DNA of 6,340 nt from CAZQYC01 sp043746555 (GCA_043746555.1 JAYTQU010000410.1:1-6340), one strand, 5' to 3'; positions 1 to 6,340 are shown, numbered from the stretch's first letter. Numbers and translations are program-made. The notes: generated by a model from the letters alone, not told the origin.

Positions 1-68
1 GTGCGCGGAATAAATTTGAGTATCTGACTGAATAAACTGTACGCTGCTTTCACGTTGAGCCTCTTCAT
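1..68 (-). CDS. IS4-type (DUF4372-like) transposase, N-terminal fragment cut by the window
   Basis: Reading leftward from an ATG at 68-66, 22 codons stay open to the window edge and end in LFSQILKFIPR. In IS4-type transposases the DUF4372 N-terminal domain typically begins with a short segment of the form 'xxLFxQLLxLIPRxEF', and this fragment matches that pattern well. The catalytic DDE core would lie to the left, outside the window, so activity cannot be judged. On the same strand, a TATAAG at 106-101 could be a -10 box for it. The call rests on one short motif and on no other part of the protein; an unrelated small ORF remains possible. Confidence 0.55.
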   Translation of the reverse strand, partial: MKRLNVKAAYSLFSQILKFIPR

Positions 69-375
69 TGTGCGATTGAACCGGTTTCGTCACCGTCAAA
101 CTTATAGGATCGGGCTCAATGTCTATCCGCTAATTTGGACAGGAGGTCTGTACCCAACCAAAAATCAACGGCACAGGTGTTGCGCTTCAATCACTTGCGC
201 CGCGATAGGAGCGGAAAATCGTCGGAAATCAAAGGCGAGTTGCGAAAGTCAGGCTAATTTGTATTCCACGATGCTTCTCCAATGCGGAAGAGCGTACACG
301 CTGCCAGAAAATCAAAAATTCAAGCGATGGACTGAGCGCTGGTACGAATCTGTTGCGTGCGCCGTTGCTGCGTGG
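69..375. other. Gene-free stretch between cytochrome c5 and the putative transposase
   Basis: I see no supportable gene on either strand in these 307 bases. The one longer plus-strand frame starts at a TTG at 55, runs to 396, has a Cys/Arg-rich composition with no recognisable domain, and overlaps the 3' end of the cytochrome gene; I treat it as spurious. The stretch probably includes the upstream end of the IS element, but the terminal inverted repeat cannot be identified without its partner. A 12-base near-palindrome, AGCGTACACGCT, lies at 291-302. No strong terminator is visible for the leftward operon: a 4-bp AGCG/CGCT stem near 320-340 is followed by T-rich sequence, but the stem is too short to call. 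Confidence 0.5.
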
Positions 376-908
376 TTATTTTGCGCCTGCCACTAGGTAG
401 TCAACGCCACTCGTGATCGACTGGTCCGAAAAGTCGCTGCGTCCACCTTTAGCGGGCATAACACCCGCGTTGCCTTGGAAACCGTGCAAGGCGTGTTCAT
501 AAAGTGTCGGCAGGCCTTGCGCAATGCGCGGTGACCATGCGGACTTGTCTCCATACTTTGGCGCACCCGCAATGCCGACAGCGTGGCAAGCGGCGCAGGC
601 CTGCGCGAAGACCTCAGAGCCTGTGAATCGACAACGGCGGCGACAACCTTCGGTGCTGGCGTATCAAGCGCCGAGTTGTTTTCTCCCGAGACGGCCACTT
701 GCCCGACCGGAGCGATCCGTTCATTGATGGCGCGTTGTACGCCAGGATCATCGGCGACATTGGCGTTCTGTGTATCAGCGCTAATCACGCGGCAGACAAA
801 AACCAGCACCATCACGATAGCGATCAAGATGCCCATTACCAGCGTCAACGTATCGTAGAACTGTTTATCGTGAGGTTTATGGGACGGAACGTGTGTCGTG
901 TGACTCAT
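376..908 (-). pseudogene. Cytochrome c5-family protein, membrane-anchored, with a one-base frameshift
   Basis: This is a monohaem c-type cytochrome of the c5 family, expected to be anchored by one N-terminal helix and to carry electrons in the periplasm. From the ATG at 908 the frame gives a short His-rich head, a membrane helix at about residues 21-43, then an Ala/Val-rich linker ending VVAAVVDS. Near 624-628 the frame is lost: in the starting frame the rest is meaningless and runs to a stop at 393. In the neighbouring frame the family sequence continues as TGSEVFAQACAACHAVGIAG, with the CAACH haem site (C105, C108, H109) and a likely distal Met ligand in GVMPAKGG (M151). That frame ends at a TAA at 378-376. 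Adding one base gives a 177-aa protein with no gap, so a single-base deletion or a sequencing error explains it. It is the last gene of the leftward cluster, 21 nt after the UPF0149 gene. Confidence 0.87.
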
Positions 909-929
909 GACTGGTTGCTCTGCTCAATT

Positions 930-1694
930 TCATTTCGGCCGACCCTGAATCATTTCCTTTTTGGTTTCGATGGGAAACCCGCTCAGCGGACCGTGCGAAG
1001 TGCGCGCCTGAGCGAGAATTAGCACTGCGTGTTGAATGCTGATTTTTGTTTTGCTGCTCGTTTTATTGGCGTGATCCGATTCGGTTGCGTGAGTCGCAAT
1101 GGCGTGCAGCGCGGCGCGGACGGTGGGATCGAAGAACGCGTTGACATGCGCGCAGTGCGCGAGCGCTTGACCAAATCCATGCACCCAATCCTGCGTGCGG
1201 AGCGCGGCAGCACGGTTGCGACAGATGTCGGAGGGAGCCTGAACCAATTCGAATCGAGGCGGGGACTCTTGAAAGCCCACATTGATGTAACGCATGAACC
1301 CAATCAACAGTTCGAGAAATTCGTCGTATTTCTCACGCGCTTGTAGTGCCAGTGGGATTTTCCAACCCGATTCATTCCAAATTGTCGGAATCCAAATGCC
1401 GGTGCGTAAACCGAGGGGCATCACCAGCAGCGCGACGAGATAGCCTTGCAGTGCGAAGATGTTCATCGCTCCGCGCGGCCATCCCGGTTGTTGCAGCCAA
1501 CGCGCGAGCGCATCGAGTTCGTGCGCAGTAAAGGAACGATGCCCAATCGCTTCGATCTGTGGTGCCAGTAGATCGTCGGTTTTTCCGTAACGCGCGGAAC
1601 GCCCCATGCCGCGAGTGCTGGTGCGCATACCGCCGTGGCGAATCGAACGAAACTCGTCGCGATATCCGTTGCTATTCGAACCACTATTTGCCAC
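930..1694 (-). CDS. UPF0149 / YecA-like family protein
   Basis: This is a member of the UPF0149 family (YgfB/YecA type), whose role is poorly understood. Family features in order are an ELDALARWLQQ helix (about 59-69), the AMNIFALQGYLVALLVMP segment (76-93) followed by WIPTIW (101-106), and QDWVHGFGQAL (168-178), which matches the 'W..GF' helix of the family. The hydrophobic run at 76-93 belongs to this fold and is not a membrane segment. No C-terminal SEC-C metal-binding motif is seen; the last 50 residues are a basic tail. The start is uncertain. GTG at 1694 lies 24 nt after the pckG stop, in the same frame, with only a weak GGA upstream. ATGs at 1628 and 1607 would remove a Ser/Arg/Gly-rich head of 22 or 29 residues that looks unlike the family. 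The gene probably shares a transcript with pckG and cytochrome c5. Family assignment is good; cellular function is unknown. Confidence 0.8.
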   Translation of the reverse strand: MANSGSNSNGYRDEFRSIRHGGMRTSTRGMGRSARYGKTDDLLAPQIEAIGHRSFTAHELDALARWLQQPGWPRGAMNIFALQGYLVALLVMPLGLRTGIWIPTIWNESGWKIPLALQAREKYDEFLELLIGFMRYINVGFQESPPRFELVQAPSDICRNRAAALRTQDWVHGFGQALAHCAHVNAFFDPTVRAALHAIATHATESDHANKTSSKTKISIQHAVLILAQARTSHGPLSGFPIETKKEMIQGRPK

Positions 1695-1718
1695 GGGCGG
1701 TTTCCACTGCGTGCGCGC

Positions 1719-3569
1719 TCACGCTGCGTCGTTGCGCACGATGCGCAAGTCGAGCAGACCGCGCTTTAGCGCAAAGGGTTTGGGCAGCCGGTCCCCCAAT
1801 CTATTGAACCACTCGGCGTGTTGTGTGAGTTCGCGATGCCAGGCGTCGACATCCACTTTAACCAGCGGCTCGAAATCACTGCGCGTCAATGCGCTGCCGG
1901 ACCAATCGATGTCGTCGTACTTTGGCATCCACCCCAGTTCCGACTCGGTGGCACCGACGCGGCCATGCACGCGCTCCACAATCCATTTGAGCACGCGCAT
2001 GTTCTCGCCAAATCCCGGCCACATGAATTCGCCTTTGTCGTTCATGCGGAACCAATTGACGCAAAAAATGCGCGGCTTGTTTTTGACGATGCGTCCCAGC
2101 TTGAGCCAGTGATTAAAATAGTCGCCGATGTGATAACCGCAAAACGGCAACATGGCGAATGGATCGCGACGCACGACACCTTGTTCGCCGACGGCGGCGG
2201 TGGTGGTTTCAGAACCGAGCGTCGCGGCCATGTAGACGCCGAAATTCCAGTTGAATGCTTCGTAGACCAACGGCACTGTGGTGGCGCGGCGTCCGCCGAA
2301 GATGAAAGCGGAAATAGGCACGCCCGCAGGGTCTTGCCACTTGGCGTCGATCGAAGGGCACTGACTTGCCGGTGCGGTAAATCGCGAATTGGGATGCGCC
2401 GCTTTGCGCCCTGTTTCCTTGGCGATTTGCGGCGTCCACTCTTTGCCGGTCCAATCGATGAGATGCGCCGGTGGCTCTTTGGTCATGCCTTCCCACCACA
2501 CATCGCCATCGTCGGTGAGCGCCACGTTCGTGAAGATGACGTTCTCTTTGAGCGTCGCCATCGCATTGAAATTGGTTTTTTCCGAGGTGCCGGGCGCCAC
2601 GCCAAAAAATCCCGCCTCCGGATTTATCGCGTACAGGCGATCATCTTTTCCCGGTTTGATCCACGCGATGTCATCGCCCACAGTCGTGATCTTCCAGCCA
2701 TTCATCGCCTTGGGCGGAATCAACATTGCAAAATTGGTTTTGCCGCACGCAGACGGAAAGGCGGCAGCCACATAGGTTTTCTCGCCTTGCGGATTTTCCA
2801 CGCCAAGAATCAGCATGTGCTCGGCAAGCCAGCCTTCATCGCGCGCCATGTTGGACGCGATACGGAGCGCAAAACATTTCTTGCCGAGCAGCGCATTGCC
2901 GCCATAGCCCGATCCGTACGACCAGATCTCGCGCGTCTCGGGAAAGTGCACGATGTACTTGGTGATGCGATTGCACGGCCAGCGGCTGTCCTTTTCTCCC
3001 GGAACGCGCGGTGCGCCGACCGAATGAACGCACGGCACGAACTTGCCGTCTGCACCTAGCACTTCAAGTACCGCGCTTCCCATGCGTGTCATGGTGCGCA
3101 TGTTGATCGCGACGTAAGGACTGTCGCTAATTTCAACGCCGATGTGTGCAATCGGGCTGCCGAGCGGACCCATTGAAAATGGGATGACATACATCGTGCG
3201 GCCTTTCATGCAGCCGCTGAACACGAGTTTCAGCGTGGTGCGCATGGCCGCAGGCGCTTCCCAATTATTGGTTGGACCCGCGTCTGCCTTTTTTTCGGAG
3301 CATATAAACGTGCGATCTTCTACGCGCGCGACGTCGGAAGGATCGGAGCAAGCGAGATAGGAGTTCTTGCGTTTGGCGGGATTGAGTTTCACGAGCATGC
3401 CGCTCGTGACCATCTCCGCGCACAACCGGTCGTATTCCGCTTGCGAGCCATCGGCCCAGTGGAGGTGATCCGGTTGAGTTAGGTTGGCGATGTCGGCGAC
3501 CCATTGTTTGAGGCGCTCGTGTTTGACGGCGGCGGGAGCGCCGACGGATGCGGATGAATAAGTCGTCAT
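1719..3569 (-). CDS. pckG: Phosphoenolpyruvate carboxykinase, GTP-dependent
   Basis: This cytosolic enzyme catalyses oxaloacetate + GTP to phosphoenolpyruvate + GDP + CO2, the entry step of gluconeogenesis from C4 acids. The 616-aa product has the length expected of the GTP family (ATP-type enzymes are about 540 aa). Diagnostic motifs, by residue from the chosen start, are GYGGNALLGKKCFALRIAS (about 221-239, substrate and metal-binding Lys), a metal-ligand His in EHMLILG (about 251), FPSACGKTN (271-279, P-loop with the family's reactive Cys 275), GDDIAWI (about 298-304, Mn ligand Asp), HPNSRF (about 392-397), FGGRR (about 424-428) and FMWPGFGEN, the guanine-binding segment near 515-523. No key residue is missing. 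I chose ATG 3569 because GGAG at 3582-3579 lies 9 nt upstream; an in-frame TTG at 3584 overlaps that site. The gene follows the RHH gene by 70 nt and precedes the UPF0149 gene by 24 nt. Confidence 0.98.
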   Translation of the reverse strand: MTTYSSASVGAPAAVKHERLKQWVADIANLTQPDHLHWADGSQAEYDRLCAEMVTSGMLVKLNPAKRKNSYLACSDPSDVARVEDRTFICSEKKADAGPTNNWEAPAAMRTTLKLVFSGCMKGRTMYVIPFSMGPLGSPIAHIGVEISDSPYVAINMRTMTRMGSAVLEVLGADGKFVPCVHSVGAPRVPGEKDSRWPCNRITKYIVHFPETREIWSYGSGYGGNALLGKKCFALRIASNMARDEGWLAEHMLILGVENPQGEKTYVAAAFPSACGKTNFAMLIPPKAMNGWKITTVGDDIAWIKPGKDDRLYAINPEAGFFGVAPGTSEKTNFNAMATLKENVIFTNVALTDDGDVWWEGMTKEPPAHLIDWTGKEWTPQIAKETGRKAAHPNSRFTAPASQCPSIDAKWQDPAGVPISAFIFGGRRATTVPLVYEAFNWNFGVYMAATLGSETTTAAVGEQGVVRRDPFAMLPFCGYHIGDYFNHWLKLGRIVKNKPRIFCVNWFRMNDKGEFMWPGFGENMRVLKWIVERVHGRVGATESELGWMPKYDDIDWSGSALTRSDFEPLVKVDVDAWHRELTQHAEWFNRLGDRLPKPFALKRGLLDLRIVRNDAA

Positions 3570-3578
3570 GCAGCCACT

Positions 3579-3582
3579 CTCC
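3579..3582 (-). promoter_or_regulatory. Ribosome binding site of pckG
   Basis: GGAG on the minus strand lies 9 nt before the ATG at 3569. This decides the start: the longer reading from a TTG at 3584 would place the start codon over this site. Confidence 0.7.
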
Positions 3583-3639
3583 AAAACTAATTCAGTTGTC
3601 GCGAATAGGTAGCGACGGACTCAAATGCCAGAATGTCAC

Positions 3640-3846
3640 TCACCGGCCAGACGTGCGGCGACGTGTGCCGCTGTTGTCTTCGAGTGCGAAGGGTTTGCCC
3701 GTGCGCTCTTCGATGTATTTACGCATCAAGCGCCGCACCACTTGCGACGGCGTCGCGTCTTCCTCGGCGCACAACCGCTCGAAAATCTCTTTCTTGCGCG
3801 GGTCGATCAGGATCGTCAGCCGCGCGGTGCGATCTTCTATGGCCAA
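3640..3846 (-). CDS. Ribbon-helix-helix (CopG-like) DNA-binding protein
   Basis: This 68-aa protein has the layout of an RHH repressor: a beta strand (RTARLTILIDP, about 6-16), helix 1 (KKEIFERLCAEED, about 18-30), a turn, and helix 2 (TPSQVVRRLMRKYIEERTG, about 32-50), then a basic tail. In the family the strand pairs in a dimer and inserts into the DNA major groove; that role is inferred here. The start is TTG 3846, preceded 5 nt upstream by GAGG (3855-3852). The same frame is closed by a TGA eight codons earlier (3861-3859), inside the intergenic region, so no longer form exists. It is the first gene of the leftward cluster and is divergent from hyfB across 129 bp that hold an imperfect dyad, so autoregulation is plausible. 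No toxin partner lies next to it (pckG follows), which argues against a toxin-antitoxin pair. Confidence 0.8.
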   Translation of the reverse strand: MAIEDRTARLTILIDPRKKEIFERLCAEEDATPSQVVRRLMRKYIEERTGKPFALEDNSGTRRRTSGR

Positions 3847-3851
3847 AGGAA

Positions 3852-3855
3852 CCTC
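3852..3855 (-). promoter_or_regulatory. Ribosome binding site supporting the TTG start of the RHH gene
   Basis: GAGG on the minus strand lies 5 nt before the TTG at 3846-3844. It supports TTG as the true start, since no ATG or GTG lies between it and the in-frame TGA upstream. Confidence 0.6.
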
Positions 3856-3862
3856 ACATCAG

Positions 3863-3892
3863 GTGACAATTTAGTGTGTGTAAGATTATAAT
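3863..3892 (+). promoter_or_regulatory. Sigma70-type promoter for hyfB
   Basis: GTGACA at 3863-3868 matches five of six bases of the -35 consensus. TATAAT at 3887-3892 is a perfect -10 box, and the spacer is 18 bp. Transcription should begin near 3899 and give a leader of about 77 nt before the hyfB GTG. This is the best promoter match in the window. The -35 lies just upstream of the RHH gene's ribosome binding site. Confidence 0.72.
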
Positions 3893-3902
3893 AAAATGCA
3901 CA
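3875..3902. repeat. 28-bp imperfect inverted repeat centred on the shared -10 boxes
   Basis: The arms TGTG (3875-3878) and CACA (3899-3902) are symmetric about 3888.5, as are the T/A pair 3881/3896 and the core ATTATAAT (3885-3892). Of 14 base pairs of symmetry positions, 9 match. It covers both predicted -10 boxes, so a dimeric protein bound here would block both directions. RHH proteins bind such dyads, but assigning this one to the neighbouring RHH protein is inference. Confidence 0.45.
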
Positions 3903-3912
3903 TGTACGCAAA
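3885..3912 (-). promoter_or_regulatory. Possible minus-strand promoter for the RHH gene (and perhaps pckG)
   Basis: On the minus strand TATAAT reads from 3890 to 3885, overlapping the plus-strand -10 within the palindrome ATTATAAT (3885-3892). Its -35 is poor: TTTGCG at 3912-3907 matches three of six bases with a 16-bp spacer. A start near 3878 would give a leader of about 32 nt before the TTG at 3846. A weak -35 would fit a promoter needing an activator, or the -10 match could simply follow from the palindrome. Confidence 0.4.
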
Positions 3913-3975
3913 CCGAAGATTTCCGCATTTGCTTGCCAAAGCTGCCGCTTCTCAAATTGAGCGAGCAGCATCGTT

Positions 3976-5982
3976 GTGACGCACCCATTCGACGCGCCCC
4001 TGACTCTATGTCTAGTGCTTCTGACGGCGTGGGGTGTGATTGGGCTTGCGGGTTTGGCCCGGCCGATGAGCGTTGTCTTTGTGGGGCGCGTGCTCTTTCC
4101 ACTCGGCGCGGTGTGCGGCGCGGCCTTGGCAGTCGTCGCGGCGATGAGTCTTTCGACCGTGCCCGAACACCAACTGTTAGTGATTGGGTTGCCGGACTTA
4201 CCCATTCATCTGCGTCGCGATGCGCTGACCAGTGTGTTTTTGTTTCTACTCGGTGCGGCGTCGACCGGCGTTTCGCTTTTTGCCGCCGGTTATTTCCGCA
4301 GCGGCGAAGGCACGCCGCCGGGTCTTCTGTGTCTGCAATATCACTTGTTTCTCGCCAGCATGGGATTTGTGCTGCTGGCCGACGATGCGTATGGCTTCAT
4401 GCTGGCGTGGGAGACGATGGCGTTGTCGTCGTACTTTCTGGTCACCACGCAACATCGCATTCCGGAAATTCGCAGCGCTGGATTTTTGTATCTGCTGATC
4501 GCACATCTCGGCGCGATTGCCATTCTGCTTAGCTTTGGTGTCATGCAGGGTGGCAGTTGGCACTTTACGTTCGATGCCATGCGTACCGCGAAGCTCGATC
4601 CGATGTGGTCCACCGTCGCGTTTCTACTAGCGCTTGGCGGTTTCGGCGCAAAGGCGGGCCTCGTACCTTTTCATGTGTGGCTGCCCGAAGCGCATCCCGC
4701 CGCACCCTCGCCTGTGTCTGCGCTACTGAGCGGCGTGATGCTTAAGACGGCGCTGTATGGAATTTTACGAGTGAGTTTCGATTTACTTGGCCATCCGGTT
4801 TGGTGGTGGGGGCTCGTGCCGCTCGCGCTTGGACTGTTTACTGCGTTGTATGGCGTGATCTTCGCGGCGGTGCAGACCGATATGAAGCGGCTGCTGGCCT
4901 ATTCCTCTATCGAGAACATTGGCATTTTATTCTCAGGACTCGGACTTGCCGTCGTATTCACCGGAGTGGGTATGCACGCCGCCGCGGCGCTCGCATTGAT
5001 CGCCGTGCTGTATCACGCTTTGAATCATGCATTCATGAAGAGCTTGTTGTTCTTAGGCACCGGTGCGGTGCTGCATTCAACCGGAGAACGTAATCTCGGA
5101 CGGCTCGGCGGGCTCATTCATCGCATGCCGTGGGTGGCGTGGCTGACGCTCGTCGGGGCGCTGGCGATTGCGGGGTTACCGCCGCTGAATGGCTTCGTGT
5201 CCGAATGGTTGCTGTTGCAAGCATTCTTGTATGCGCACGAAGTGCCGCAAACCTTCGTCAACATGTTGTTGCCTTTGGGTGCGGCTTTGCTCGCGCTCGC
5301 GGCGGCACTCGCGGGCTACGTGATGGTGAAATTCTTCGGCGTGATCTTTCTGGGGCAACCGCGCGAGCAAAGTTTGCAAACCGCTCATGATGCTGGCGTG
5401 ATCGAGCGTGTTGGACTTGCATGGTTGGCGCTGGGGTGTGTGCTACTGGGTTTGTTTCCCACTGTTGTCATCTCGTATCTCAGCGGGGTTACGCAGCAGC
5501 TCGGTCTTGGGACGGTTCCGACAAACGATGCGCCGTGGTGGCTGTTAGCGCCGCTGGCCGAACGCCAAGTGTCATATGCACCGCTCGTGTTTGTTGCGCT
5601 CATCGTAGCGATCATCGCGCTGGCTTTTCTAGGCGTGCGACTTTTCTATCATCAGCGTGTGCGGCGAGCTGATGCCTGGGACTGTGGCTTCGGGCGACTC
5701 AACAGTCGCATGCAAGACACGGCCGAAGGGTTTGGCCAACCGATTCGCCATTTGTTCCAGCCGTTCTTCGCGATGGTGCGCGAGTTGCCGAGCGCGTTCG
5801 ATACAGCACCACGGTATCGCGTCGTGATCGGCGACCGCATTTGGCGCGGACTCTATTTGCCGCTCGGCGTGCTCGTGCAACGTGTCGCGAGCAGCGTCGC
5901 TTGGTTACAGCAGGGACGTATCGCCACGTACTTGCTGTACAGCTTTGTCACGCTCGTGGTGTTGTTGGCCATCATGCTATGA
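3976..5982 (+). CDS. hyfB: HyfB-like proton-conducting membrane subunit (hydrogenase-4 / Ehr type)
   Basis: This 668-aa polytopic inner-membrane protein belongs to the Mrp-antiporter/NuoL-NuoM superfamily; its length is close to E. coli HyfB (about 670 aa). It would move protons or sodium as part of a complex that couples a soluble redox module to the membrane. Key residues seen are the Glu in LAWETMAL (E146), the Lys in GAKAGLVPFHVWLPEAHP (K226), a second Lys in GVMLKTALYG (K257), the His/Lys pair in YHALNHAFMKSLLFLGTGAV (H347, H351, K355) and a Glu in GFVSEWLLLQAF (E410). The HyfB-specific C-terminal stretch WDCGFGRLNSRMQ follows near 568-580, then a final membrane helix near 650-668. These tail features favour HyfB over NuoL, NuoM or MrpA/D. 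Start is GTG 3976; a TGA lies in frame at 3958-3960, so no longer form is possible, and the ribosome binding site is weak. It is first in its operon and overlaps hyfC. Confidence 0.9.
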   Translation: MTHPFDAPLTLCLVLLTAWGVIGLAGLARPMSVVFVGRVLFPLGAVCGAALAVVAAMSLSTVPEHQLLVIGLPDLPIHLRRDALTSVFLFLLGAASTGVSLFAAGYFRSGEGTPPGLLCLQYHLFLASMGFVLLADDAYGFMLAWETMALSSYFLVTTQHRIPEIRSAGFLYLLIAHLGAIAILLSFGVMQGGSWHFTFDAMRTAKLDPMWSTVAFLLALGGFGAKAGLVPFHVWLPEAHPAAPSPVSALLSGVMLKTALYGILRVSFDLLGHPVWWWGLVPLALGLFTALYGVIFAAVQTDMKRLLAYSSIENIGILFSGLGLAVVFTGVGMHAAAALALIAVLYHALNHAFMKSLLFLGTGAVLHSTGERNLGRLGGLIHRMPWVAWLTLVGALAIAGLPPLNGFVSEWLLLQAFLYAHEVPQTFVNMLLPLGAALLALAAALAGYVMVKFFGVIFLGQPREQSLQTAHDAGVIERVGLAWLALGCVLLGLFPTVVISYLSGVTQQLGLGTVPTNDAPWWLLAPLAERQVSYAPLVFVALIVAIIALAFLGVRLFYHQRVRRADAWDCGFGRLNSRMQDTAEGFGQPIRHLFQPFFAMVRELPSAFDTAPRYRVVIGDRIWRGLYLPLGVLVQRVASSVAWLQQGRIATYLLYSFVTLVVLLAIML

Positions 5983-6340
5983 CCATACTCGACTGGTTCG
6001 TTCAAATTCTCGAAATCATCGCAGCACTCGCCGCCGCGCCGCTGTTATTGGGTTGGGTGAATCAATGTCGAGCGTGGTTGCAGAATCGATCCGCGCCCAG
6101 TGTGCTGCAACCCTATCGTGGCATTCGTAAGTTGTTTCATAAAGACGCCGTTATCGCGCGCAATGCATCGCCGCTGTTTCGGTTGGCTCCTTACGTCGTC
6201 TTCGGAGCGATGGCCACCGCCGCCGCGATCATTCCATCTATTGCGACAAAATTGCCGGTGATTCCAGCGGCCGACGCGATCGCATTGGTGGGGTTGTTCG
6301 CCACCGCCCGCGTATTCATCTCGCTTGCCGCGATGGATAT
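5979..6340 (+). CDS. hyfC: HyfC/HycD-like membrane subunit (NuoH homologue), cut by the window
   Basis: This is the first 120 residues of the NuoH-like membrane subunit that, in Hyf/Hyc and Ehr complexes, docks the electron-transfer arm to the antiporter-like subunits. E. coli HyfC and HycD are a little over 300 aa, so well over half is missing. The diagnostic stretch is LQPYRGIRKLFHKDAVIARN (about 48-67), followed by SPLFRLAPYVVFGAMATAAA (about 69-88). The reading ends in FISLAAMD, just before the place where family members carry a conserved Gly-rich segment. A first membrane helix is seen at about 9-26. The start ATG overlaps the hyfB stop as ATGA, so translation is probably coupled; no clear ribosome binding site is present. 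Which complex it belongs to depends on the genes after the window. Confidence 0.88.
   Translation, partial: MTILDWFVQILEIIAALAAAPLLLGWVNQCRAWLQNRSAPSVLQPYRGIRKLFHKDAVIARNASPLFRLAPYVVFGAMATAAAIIPSIATKLPVIPAADAIALVGLFATARVFISLAAMD

Noticed and set aside
122..155. Stretch around TTTGGACAGGAGGTCTGTAC as an IS terminal repeat
   Set aside because: It resembles the kind of sequence seen at IS ends, but the partner repeat lies outside the window and no target duplication can be seen.
320..345. Possible rho-independent terminator for the leftward operon
   Set aside because: The stem is only AGCG/CGCT with a 10-nt loop; the T-rich tract after it is broken.
55..396. Open frame of 113 codons on the plus strand near the left edge
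   Set aside because: TTG start, no recognisable domain, and its end overlaps the conserved 3' end of the cytochrome gene on the other strand.
1818..3059. Open frame of 413 codons on the plus strand, opposite pckG
   Set aside because: It is fully antisense to a gene with complete family motifs, has a His/Arg-rich composition typical of a shadow frame in GC-rich DNA, and shows no domain.
3567..3584. TTG at 3584 as the start of pckG
   Set aside because: It would lie over the GGAG ribosome binding site, and the ATG at 3569 has ideal spacing.
3928..3944. Small hairpin GCTT-GCCA-AAGC in the hyfB leader
   Set aside because: A 4-bp stem is expected by chance and no riboswitch-like or attenuator-like arrangement surrounds it.
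3876..4532. Open frame of 218 codons overlapping the start of hyfB
   Set aside because: It is out of frame with hyfB, has a Cys/Arg-rich meaningless composition, and the hyfB frame carries all the family motifs.

Overview
This is a proteobacterial chromosome segment of moderately high GC. The gene set (GTP-type PEP carboxykinase, a membrane-tethered cytochrome c5, a UPF0149/YecA-like protein and a Hyf-type membrane module) suggests a gamma- or betaproteobacterium, with a Xanthomonadales-like flavour. That placement is inference from family resemblance, not from a marker gene.

Layout. At the left edge (1-68, minus strand) is the N-terminus of what looks like an IS4-type (DUF4372) transposase, cut by the window. 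Positions 69-375 hold no gene I can support. From 3846 down to 376 four genes run on the minus strand: a 68-aa ribbon-helix-helix (RHH) protein with a TTG start, pckG, a UPF0149/YecA-family protein, and a cytochrome c5. The last three are closely packed (gaps of 24 and 21 nt), as in an operon. The cytochrome carries a one-base frameshift just before its haem motif. Its haem-binding and C-terminal parts are fully preserved in the other frame.

The 129-bp region 3847-3975 is a divergent promoter region. It holds a near-consensus sigma70 promoter for the plus strand, and its -10 box (TATAAT) overlaps a palindrome that also reads TATAAT on the minus strand. This -10 palindrome lies at the centre of a 28-bp imperfect dyad. 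To the right, hyfB (3976-5982) and hyfC (5979 to the window end) overlap by ATGA. They encode the antiporter-like and NuoH-like membrane subunits of a hydrogenase-4/formate-hydrogenlyase-type or Ehr (energy-converting-hydrogenase-related) complex.

How it may work together. PckG makes phosphoenolpyruvate from oxaloacetate for gluconeogenesis. Cytochrome c5 would carry electrons at the periplasmic face. HyfB/HyfC would couple a redox reaction to ion movement across the membrane. The RHH protein sits between the two transcription units and is the obvious candidate regulator of the shared promoter region, but nothing here proves it. The most notable points are the shared palindromic -10 region, the Hyf operon that starts at hyfB with no hyfA before it, and the frameshifted cytochrome.
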